From: Ornithinimicrobium sp.
Lineage (GTDB): Bacteria > Actinomycetota > Actinomycetes > Actinomycetales > Dermatophilaceae
Direction: 5' to 3'
DNA length: 6,849 nt
Assembly (NCBI GenBank): GCA_030145965.1
Contig: JASKZT010000217.1
Coordinates: 1 to 6,849 of the forward strand
The position numbers were made by a program, and so were the translations under genes. How positions within the stretch are numbered: the stretch's first letter is position 1; each line of letters begins with the position of its first letter. This document shows positions 1-4,728 of this stretch, in pieces. The notes under the pieces are model-generated. The model saw nothing but the letters and a program-made list of their open reading frames with translations. It ran no database searches and was not told the DNA's origin.

Positions 1-102
1 TCCTCGGGCCAGACCTGGGGCACCCCGCCCTCCGACGACACCGGCTCCCCCTACCGCACGCCCCCGCCGCCCGGCAGCGACGGCGACGACGAGCGCCGCT
101 GA
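1..102 (+). CDS. 3' end of an unidentified protein (partial)
   Basis: Frame 1 is open from the left edge to a TGA at 100-102 and gives the last 33 residues of a protein. The tail is rich in Pro, Gly, Ser and Asp, contains a PPPPGSDGDDERR ending, and has no hydrophobic segment. It looks like a disordered C-terminal extension. The body of the gene lies outside the window, so no function can be assigned. The stop lies 3 bases from the stop of the minus-strand YihY-type gene, so the two genes converge with no room for a separate terminator between them. That tight fit, and the lack of a competing frame, are the main reasons to accept it as coding. Confidence 0.6.
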   Translation, partial: SSGQTWGTPPSDDTGSPYRTPPPPGSDGDDERR

Positions 103-105
103 CCG

Positions 106-1284
106 TCAGTCCCGCGACGGTCCCCGCTGGTCGGGGGCCCTGGAGGCGCCGCGGGGGTCCTCCGCTCCCGCCTCCTGACCGTCGTCGCCCGACCATGTCG
201 GCTCCCCCTGCCCGGACCTGGCCCGCTCCGTCGCCGGACCGGTCCCGTCGGACGCGACCTCGGCAGCCTCGCGCTCGTGGCGCCGGCGCGCCTCGAGCGT
301 GAGGGGCGGCCCCGCGGGGTGGTCGAAGGTCACCTCTACCCCCTGGTAGTTCTTGATCATGGTCGAGGCCGTGGCGTCGCGGTAGGTCTGGAGGTCGGCC
401 TCGGTCAGCGGCACGCTGGCGGTGAACGGCCCCAGGAGCGCGCGCGGCCACAGGCGCTTGACGCGCACGACGTTCACCTCGACGGCGAGCACGACGATCT
501 GCGCGGCGACGAAGATGAAGACGACCAGACCCAGGACGAAGGCGAAGACGCCGTAGGTGTCGCCGGCCCGGCTCACGATCTGGTTGGAGTAGGCGATCCC
601 GAAGCGCTGCAGCAGCAGCCACCCCACCGCCGCGACGAGCGCCCCGGGCAGGACGTCGCGCAGGGTGAGCGGGTAGGAGGTGCCCATCCACATCCCGAGG
701 GCGAAGACGAGCAGGGCGACGAGGAAGCTGAAGCCGGTGACCAGGAGCGGCACCATCTGGCGCAGCTCGACGCCGTACGCGCCCGCCGACGTCGCCAGGA
801 CGGTACCGACCGTCGTGCCGAGCAGCATCAGGCCGGAGAGCGCGATGAGCGGGAGCGCCCGGATGGGCGAGCGCAGGGGGTCGGGGCGCTGGTGGCGGGG
901 CACGGCCCAGCAGATGTTCATCATGTGCAGCGTCGCCTGGGAGGCGCGGATCGCGGCCCACAGCGCGACCACGCCGCCGATGACGACGGCGGTCGTGCTG
1001 CCGCCGAAGCCCTCGCCGCCGATCTCCCGCCCGATGACGGGGAACTGGCTGACGGCGGTGCTGAGGATCTGCCGGCGCAGCTCGGGCTGGCCGTCCAGGA
1101 CGAAGCCCAGCAGCGAGGTGAGCAGCAGCACCATCGGGAACAGCGCCAGGAAGCCGTAATACGTGATGAGCACCGACAGGTAGACGCCGTGGTCGTCGAT
1201 GAACTTGTAGACGACCGCCACCGGGAACCCCAGCCAGGGCCGCCGGCGCTGCAGCTCGTCGAGCCGGCGCGGGAGGGTGCTCAC
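106..1284 (-). CDS. YihY/virulence factor BrkB family membrane protein
   Basis: This 392-aa protein belongs to the YihY/BrkB family of inner-membrane proteins. The family was once misnamed 'ribonuclease BN', and its molecular role is still poorly defined. The N-terminal motif Y-YGFLALFP (residues 42-50) is typical of the family. About six membrane segments are visible, near residues 36-60, 98-116, 141-165, 178-200, 209-228 and 244-270. Family features in the second half are YPLTLRDVLPGAL (204-216), with the following GWLLLQ, and YGVFAFVLGLVVFIF (244-258). Residues 275-392 form a long hydrophilic, charged, low-complexity tail that is presumably cytoplasmic and probably not conserved. The start is GTG (1284-1282). 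The G-run before it is too close to act as a normal Shine-Dalgarno, while a GACAAT hexamer 6 bases upstream suggests a leaderless message. The gene is divergent from the three-gene FHA operon. Family assignment is firm; function is unknown. Confidence 0.93.
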   Translation of the reverse strand: MSTLPRRLDELQRRRPWLGFPVAVVYKFIDDHGVYLSVLITYYGFLALFPMVLLLTSLLGFVLDGQPELRRQILSTAVSQFPVIGREIGGEGFGGSTTAVVIGGVVALWAAIRASQATLHMMNICWAVPRHQRPDPLRSPIRALPLIALSGLMLLGTTVGTVLATSAGAYGVELRQMVPLLVTGFSFLVALLVFALGMWMGTSYPLTLRDVLPGALVAAVGWLLLQRFGIAYSNQIVSRAGDTYGVFAFVLGLVVFIFVAAQIVVLAVEVNVVRVKRLWPRALLGPFTASVPLTEADLQTYRDATASTMIKNYQGVEVTFDHPAGPPLTLEARRRHEREAAEVASDGTGPATERARSGQGEPTWSGDDGQEAGAEDPRGASRAPDQRGPSRD

Positions 1285-1290
1285 CCCCCG

Positions 1291-1296
1291 ATTGTC
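1291..1296 (-). promoter_or_regulatory. Possible -10 box for a leaderless YihY-type transcript
   Basis: Read on the minus strand, GACAAT is followed by six bases and then the GTG start. This is the spacing expected if transcription begins at the start codon. A weak CCGACG lies about 18 bases farther upstream as a possible -35 element. Hexamer and spacing are seen; promoter function is inferred. Confidence 0.35.
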
Positions 1297-1391
1297 ACCC
1301 AGCCGGCCGCGGAGCGTCGGGCAGGGGCGGGTCCGCCGCGGTCGGGACGACGTCCTCCGGCCGACCGTCTCATCCGGCCCGCCTGGTGCGG

Positions 1392-1397
1392 TATGAA
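1392..1397 (+). promoter_or_regulatory. Possible -10 box for the three-gene FHA operon
   Basis: TATGAA (with a further T) is one of the few AT-rich spots in the divergent intergenic region. It lies about 30 bases upstream of the GTG start at 1427. No convincing -35 hexamer is visible 16-18 bases upstream, so this is a weak call. Confidence 0.3.
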
Positions 1398-1410
1398 TGG
1401 ACTCTCACCC

Positions 1411-1419
1411 GGAAGGGGG
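1411..1419 (+). promoter_or_regulatory. Ribosome-binding site that sets the start at 1427
   Basis: GGAAGGGGG ends 7 bases before GTG 1427. This supports GTG 1427 over the in-frame ATG at 1397, which has no purine-rich stretch before it and itself overlaps the likely -10 region. Confidence 0.6.
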
Positions 1420-1426
1420 TGCTCCC

Positions 1427-1987
1427 GTGACCCGTCCCTCCGACGTCCCGGACGTCGACCATCTGTGCACCGCCATCGACGAGCAGGAGCGCCTGCTGAC
1501 CGGTCCCGACGTGTCCCCCGTCCTGCGGGTGCGCATCTGCCGCGCGCTGCGCAGCGCCCGGGACCTGCTCGAGCTCTCCTCGACCGAGCCCGTGCGGGAG
1601 GTCGCCGCGCGCACCGTGGCCTGGCTGGCCGAGTCGGTCGGGGCCTTCCAGCGCCTGCCCGACGGCTTCGCGGGCGGCCACGCCGTCGCCGGGAAGCCCG
1701 CTCCCCTGCTGCGCATCGTCGACGACCTCGACCTGCTCGGCCTGACGCTGGATCTCGCCCACGACGCGACGCACCGCGCGGACCAGGTCGCCCTCGACGG
1801 GCAGCTGGACCTCCTGCGCGAGCGCTTCTCGGTGCGCACCCGCGCCGCGGCCCTGCTGCGCACGGCCGTCGTGCCGCCCGCCGACGTCGACCGCCGGGTC
1901 GTGCGCGAGCGTGGTCTCGAGGTGGGCGAGGACGGCATACCCCGCGTGCCCGTGCCGGTCCCCGCGACCGCGCAGGAGGGCGCGTGA
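1427..1987 (+). CDS. Helical protein of unknown function, first gene of the FHA operon
   Basis: I do not recognise this 186-aa protein. It has no signal peptide or membrane segment, and a single cysteine (residue 14). Composition is rich in Leu, Ala, Arg, Asp and Val and suggests mostly helix, with likely helices around 33-50, 56-75, 93-115 and 118-147. The segment RIVDDLDLLGLTLD (96-109) is its most distinctive part. The C-terminal 40 residues look extended, with a PRVPVPVPA stretch (172-180) that resembles a flexible linker or a proline-rich docking segment. The start at GTG 1427 is chosen for its good ribosome-binding site. Its TGA overlaps the GTG of the next gene by four bases, so the two are probably co-translated, and the third member of the operon has an FHA domain. 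A role as a structural or adaptor partner in phosphosignalling is an inference from position only. Confidence 0.8.
   Translation: MTRPSDVPDVDHLCTAIDEQERLLTGPDVSPVLRVRICRALRSARDLLELSSTEPVREVAARTVAWLAESVGAFQRLPDGFAGGHAVAGKPAPLLRIVDDLDLLGLTLDLAHDATHRADQVALDGQLDLLRERFSVRTRAAALLRTAVVPPADVDRRVVRERGLEVGEDGIPRVPVPVPATAQEGA
1974..1979 (+). promoter_or_regulatory. Shine-Dalgarno of the second FHA-operon gene
   Basis: AGGAGG sits inside the end of the preceding gene, 4 bases before GTG 1984. It decides the start of the 369-aa protein, whose frame is open by chance for about 1.7 kb upstream. Confidence 0.7.
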
Positions 1988-3093
1988 GCCGGTATGTCGC
2001 CGCGCCGCCGCCCCCGGCGCAGCCCGGCCTCGCGCCGGCCGACGAGGCGGCCGACCGCTTCCTCTCCGAGCTGGCCCGTTGGCGGCTGCGCCGTGAGCAC
2101 GAGCTGCGGGCCCTGGACGGGCTGACCCGCACGCACGACGACCGGGACGCGCTCCTCGCCGACGTCACGGCCTCGATGACGCTCTACCACGCGATCGCCC
2201 AGCGGCACGACCTGCTCCTCGCCACGTGGCAGGAGGTGCGCGCCGGCACCGGGCAGCGGGAGTGGCTCGCCCAGCTCATCTGGGGCGTCCTGGAGCAGCC
2301 GGACGGTGACGCGGAGGCCCTCGCGCTGCCGCTGCCCGACGGGCTGCGGCTCTCGGACGCCCTGGCCGCCTCGCTGCGGGCCCGGGTGGGCGCGGAGGAG
2401 GACGTGGCGCTCGACCAGCGCCTCACCCGCCTCGGGCACGAGACCGAACGGGTCCGGGAGGCCCTCGAAGAGCTGGACGGGCACGCCGCGGGCGACCTCG
2501 GCGCGCGGCTGACGGCGGTGGAGGACGACCTCTCCGCGGGCCGGGACGGTGCGGGCCTCGACCTGTCCGCTCTCGGCGAGCTGGAGTCACGCCTCGCGGC
2601 GGTCGACCGCGGCGTCATCGTGAGCGCGGTCAGCCACGCCCACGAGCACGCCGACCGCGCGCAGGCCGAGCGCGAGCGCGCCCACCTCGTCGCCCGCGGC
2701 GAGGCGGTGCGCAGCCTGGCCCAGCGCGTCCTCGACACGCTCCAGCCCGCACCCCGGCTCGGCATCCCCGACGTCACGGCCCTCGGCGAGGTGCCGGACG
2801 CCGAGGAGGAGCTGGCGGCCTACGTCACCAACCTCGAGCGGGTCGGCCGGTCGCTGGACCAGGCGCACGCCACCTACGCGGCGGCGCTGGCGCGGTACGC
2901 CGACCTCGCCGACCGGGCCGAGCGCCTCGCCAAGACGCTGGCCGGCTGCGGTGCCCCGACCAGCGTCGACCTGGCCGGGATGCTGACGGCGGCCAAGGAG
3001 TCGCTGCACACCCGTCCCGCAGACGTCCAGCGCGCCTCCGCGCTCGTCGCGGCGCAGGAGGCCTACCTCGCCCAGCTGAGGCCGGACGCGTGA
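1984..3093 (+). CDS. Soluble coiled-coil-rich protein of unknown function, second gene of the FHA operon
   Basis: This 369-aa protein is not recognised. After a proline/alanine-rich N-terminus (residues 5-18) it appears almost wholly alpha-helical and strongly charged. Regions that could form coiled coils lie at about 20-62, 136-182, 197-250 and 271-320 (for example LTRLGHETERVREALEEL at 147-164). There is no signal peptide, no membrane span and only one cysteine (322). No enzymatic motif is visible. The frame is open from far upstream, but that part runs through the YihY gene and the preceding gene in another frame. GTG 1984 is chosen because it has an AGGAGG site and overlaps the previous stop by four bases (GTGA). 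The stop overlaps the FHA gene's GTG in the same way. A scaffold-type partner of the FHA protein is a reasonable inference but is untested. Confidence 0.82.
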   Translation: MSRYVAAPPPPAQPGLAPADEAADRFLSELARWRLRREHELRALDGLTRTHDDRDALLADVTASMTLYHAIAQRHDLLLATWQEVRAGTGQREWLAQLIWGVLEQPDGDAEALALPLPDGLRLSDALAASLRARVGAEEDVALDQRLTRLGHETERVREALEELDGHAAGDLGARLTAVEDDLSAGRDGAGLDLSALGELESRLAAVDRGVIVSAVSHAHEHADRAQAERERAHLVARGEAVRSLAQRVLDTLQPAPRLGIPDVTALGEVPDAEEELAAYVTNLERVGRSLDQAHATYAAALARYADLADRAERLAKTLAGCGAPTSVDLAGMLTAAKESLHTRPADVQRASALVAAQEAYLAQLRPDA

Positions 3094-3917
3094 GCGGCGT
3101 GGAGGGCCACCGGGTCGATCCGGCGCGACCGGTCGACAGCGACGACCTCGACCGGACGGCCGTGGAGTGCCCCTACTGCCACGCGACCAACGTCGGCGAC
3201 GTCGCCTTCTGCGGCTCGTGCGGCTACGACTTCGTCACCGGCAGCGAGCCCCGCCCCGACCGCGCGCCCGGCGGCGGCGAGGAGGCCCCCGCACTCCCCA
3301 CCGCGCTGCAGGCCGCGGAGCCGCTGGCGGCCGCCGTCGACCCCCGCCGCGACGCGGACGACATCGAGCTGCCGACGACGGCCGAGGAGGTGGGCCTCGA
3401 CGCCGACGACCTGCAGGTGCGCGTCGAGGTGCCGCCGCCCTCGCCCCCGGACCCGGCACGCACCCGGGCCGCCCACCCGGCGCCAGGGCACCGGCCCCCC
3501 TCCCGCGTGCACGAGGGGCCGTGGGTGGCCGAGGTGTGGGTCGACCACGGCTGGTACGCCACCCGCGGCAGCGACCAGCCGGTGCCCGAGGCCGGCCCGC
3601 CGGACATCGTGCCCCTGACCGGCTCCAGCGTGGTCGTCGGCCGGACCAACGTCGAGCGTGGCCTGCACCCCGACCTCGACGCGGGGACCGACGCCGGCGT
3701 GTCCGTGCGGCACGCGCAGCTGACCGGGGACGGCGGCCGGTGGTGGGTCGAGGACCTCGACACCTCCAACGGCACCTACGTCGCCACCGTCGGCCGGCCG
3801 CTGCCCACCGAGCCGCTGGAGCGCGGCAGCCGCGTGCAGGTGGACGAGGACGACCGCATCCTCCTCGGCGCCTGGACCCGCCTGGTCCTGCGTCGCGCCG
3901 ACGCCGGGGAGGCCTGA
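3090..3917 (+). CDS. Zinc-ribbon and FHA domain protein
   Basis: This 275-aa, apparently cytoplasmic protein has two recognisable modules. Residues 27-44 form a zinc ribbon, CPYC...CGSC, with Cys27, Cys30, Cys41 and Cys44. Residues about 170-268 form an FHA domain, the phosphothreonine-recognition fold. It has the Gly184-Arg185 pair, Ser205 and His208 in VSVRH, and Asn227-Gly228 in DLDTSNGTYV, so the residues expected for phosphopeptide binding are present. Between the modules (51-140) lies an acidic, Pro-rich linker containing ELPTTAEE (93-100), whose Thr pair could be a kinase target. The protein probably binds Ser/Thr-phosphorylated partners, but the cognate kinase is not in this window. 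The start GTG 3090 overlaps the previous stop (GTGA), and GAGG at 3078-3081 is well placed 8 bases upstream. It is the last gene of a three-gene unit. Domain assignment is firm; partners are unknown. Confidence 0.92.
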   Translation: MSGVEGHRVDPARPVDSDDLDRTAVECPYCHATNVGDVAFCGSCGYDFVTGSEPRPDRAPGGGEEAPALPTALQAAEPLAAAVDPRRDADDIELPTTAEEVGLDADDLQVRVEVPPPSPPDPARTRAAHPAPGHRPPSRVHEGPWVAEVWVDHGWYATRGSDQPVPEAGPPDIVPLTGSSVVVGRTNVERGLHPDLDAGTDAGVSVRHAQLTGDGGRWWVEDLDTSNGTYVATVGRPLPTEPLERGSRVQVDEDDRILLGAWTRLVLRRADAGEA

Positions 3918-3944
3918 GGCGGCCTGCGCGGGCACGGTCCGGCC

Positions 3945-3960
3945 TGCCAGACTCCTGGCA
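3945..3960 (+). repeat. Inverted repeat abutting the start of the GyrI-like gene
   Basis: TGCCAG (3945-3950) and CTGGCA (3955-3960) are perfect inverted copies around the loop ACTC, and the right arm ends on the A of the start codon ATG. It could be an operator, or a weak hairpin ending the upstream operon; there is no T-run. With a leaderless start it would overlap the core promoter, which favours an operator reading. Confidence 0.4.
3948..3953 (+). promoter_or_regulatory. Possible -10 box for a leaderless GyrI-like transcript
   Basis: CAGACT ends 6 bases before ATG 3960. There is no Shine-Dalgarno in the 40 bases upstream, which fits a transcript that begins at the ATG. The hexamer matches the actinobacterial -10 pattern only at the A in position 2 and the T in position 6, and no -35 element is evident. 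Confidence 0.3.
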
Positions 3961-4436
3961 TGGAGACCACAGACCCGGCCACCTCCCCCGAGATCGTCCA
4001 CCGCGAGGCGGTGCCGACCGCCGTCGTGCGGGACAGCGCCCGGATGGAGGAGCTGCCCCACCTCTTCGACCGCGCCTACCCCCTCGTCGCCTCCGTGCTG
4101 GCCGAGCAGGGCGTGGTCCCGCGCGAGGCGGTGGGCTACTACCTCTCGCCGCCCGGGGACACGATGGACCTCGAGGTCGGCTTCACGACCGACGCACCGG
4201 CCCAGGGCGACGGCGAGGTCGTCGTCAGCACGCTGCCCGGCGGGGAGGTCGCCCGGCTGACCCACCTCGGCCCCTACGACGAGCTCGCGCGCAGCTGGGG
4301 GGCGCTCGCGGCCTGGATCGACGAGCAGGGGCGGCGCCCGGGCCCGGCCTACTGGGAGACCTACGTCACCGAGCCGACGCCGGAGACCGACCCCTCCACC
4401 CTGCGGACCGACCTGTACTGGCTGCTCGGGTCCTGA
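3960..4436 (+). CDS. Stand-alone GyrI-like small-molecule-binding protein
   Basis: This 158-aa protein matches the GyrI-like/AraC effector-binding fold (SHS2-type), with no attached DNA-binding domain. The family signature is seen in an N-terminal strand with VPTAVVRD (residues 18-25), THLGPYDEL (101-109) with the following helix to AAWI, and the C-terminal YWETYVTEPTPETDPSTLRT (131-150) leading into DLYWLL. Glu133 in the WETY motif is at the position of the conserved acidic residue in the ligand pocket of this family (BmrR type). Members bind cationic or hydrophobic small molecules, and some stand-alone members are reported to hydrolyse cyclopropane-containing compounds. The ligand here cannot be read from sequence. 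The start ATG lacks a Shine-Dalgarno and may be leaderless. A 42-base gap separates it from the FHA operon, so it is probably an independent unit. Family call is strong; activity is unknown. Confidence 0.85.
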   Translation: METTDPATSPEIVHREAVPTAVVRDSARMEELPHLFDRAYPLVASVLAEQGVVPREAVGYYLSPPGDTMDLEVGFTTDAPAQGDGEVVVSTLPGGEVARLTHLGPYDELARSWGALAAWIDEQGRRPGPAYWETYVTEPTPETDPSTLRTDLYWLLGS

Positions 4437-4481
4437 CGACCGGGCGGGGCCGGTCCGCTCGCCGGTGCCCCGGTCCGGACG

Positions 4482-4487
4482 TACGGT
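4482..4487 (+). promoter_or_regulatory. Possible -10 box (TACGGT) upstream of the 49-aa protein gene
   Basis: TACGGT fits the actinobacterial TANNNT -10 pattern and lies 45 bases before ATG 4533. It is preceded by the 8-bp palindrome GTCCGGAC (4473-4480). The same TACGGTGG string recurs in the leader of the lipoprotein gene. No -35 element is recognisable. Confidence 0.4.
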
Positions 4488-4517
4488 GGCGGGACGGGCC
4501 GACCGGCCCGCCCCGCC
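4488..4517 (+). terminator. Strong GC-rich hairpin between the GyrI-like and 49-aa protein genes
   Basis: Arms 4488-4500 and 4505-4517 pair over 13 positions with one A-C mismatch, around the loop GACC. The inner half is CGGGCC/GGCCCG and the outer half GGCGGG/CCCGCC. There is no T-tract. It lies 51 bases after the GyrI-like stop and just before the ribosome-binding site of the next gene. It may act as a U-less terminator, or as a 5'-leader structure if transcription starts near 4494. Pairing is seen; role is inferred. Confidence 0.45.
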
Positions 4518-4522
4518 GGCCG

Positions 4523-4528
4523 AGGAGG
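4523..4528 (+). promoter_or_regulatory. Shine-Dalgarno of the 49-aa membrane protein gene
   Basis: AGGAGG lies within a GAGGAGGAG run at 4522-4530, just before ATG 4533. It is among the best ribosome-binding sites in the window, and a main reason to accept the short gene. Confidence 0.7.
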
Positions 4529-4532
4529 AGCG

Positions 4533-4682
4533 ATGAGCCAGCACCCGCAGGACGAGACCCCCCGCAACCAGCTGCCCGAGGAGAGGGGTGACGGAGCGGG
4601 TCGCAGCTTCCCGATGCTGGCCCCCACGATCGTCGTCGCGCTGGCCCTGGTCGCCCTGGTCATCTACTGGCTGGTCCGCTGA
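4533..4682 (+). CDS. Small single-span membrane protein (49 aa)
   Basis: ATG 4533 to TGA 4680-4682 encodes 49 residues. Residues 1-24 are hydrophilic and charged (beginning MSQHPQDETPRNQ). Residues 27-48 form one hydrophobic segment, with core IVVALALVALVIYWLV, that ends at a C-terminal Arg. This is the plan of a small tail-anchored or single-pass membrane protein, with the N-terminus most likely cytoplasmic. The AGGAGG site is excellent and the frame has a sensible protein composition. The competing +1 frame, open from 4588, would give Arg/Trp/Ser-rich nonsense over the same stretch. A GC-rich hairpin precedes the gene and another follows it 5 bases after the stop. No family is recognised, and no function can be given. 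Its short length explains why automatic calling could miss it. Confidence 0.72.
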   Translation: MSQHPQDETPRNQLPEERGDGAGRSFPMLAPTIVVALALVALVIYWLVR

Positions 4683-4687
4683 CCCGG

Positions 4688-4707
4688 CGCCGGGGAAGGC
4701 CCCGGCG
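4688..4707 (+). terminator. Perfect 8-bp hairpin after the 49-aa protein gene
   Basis: CGCCGGGG (4688-4695) and CCCCGGCG (4700-4707) are exact inverted copies around an AAGG loop. They begin 5 bases after the TGA and end 21 bases before the oxidoreductase ATG. There is no T-run. The position suits a terminator of the GC-rich, U-less type; it could also partly insulate the oxidoreductase gene from read-through. Confidence 0.45.
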
Positions 4708-4728
4708 GCGCACCGCGTTGGATCGCGT

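Noticed and set aside
680..1159. Plus-strand 159-codon frame inside the YihY gene
   Set aside because: It is antisense to a strong membrane-protein frame and has no plausible domain or ribosome-binding support.
1397..1426. ATG 1397 as the start of the 186-aa protein
   Set aside because: No Shine-Dalgarno lies before it and it falls on the likely -10 box. GTG 1427 has a well-spaced GGAAGGGGG.
277..1983. Upstream continuation of the frame that encodes the 369-aa protein, making a 938-aa open frame
   Set aside because: It runs antisense to the YihY gene and out of frame over the 186-aa gene, and has His/Arg/Asp-rich shadow composition. The GTGA overlap and AGGAGG fix the real start at 1984.
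4588..4728. N-terminal extension of the oxidoreductase from an in-frame GTG at 4588
   Set aside because: It overlaps the 49-aa gene in another frame, its residues are Trp/Ser/Arg/Pro-rich and unlike the family, and the barrel homology begins just after ATG 4729.
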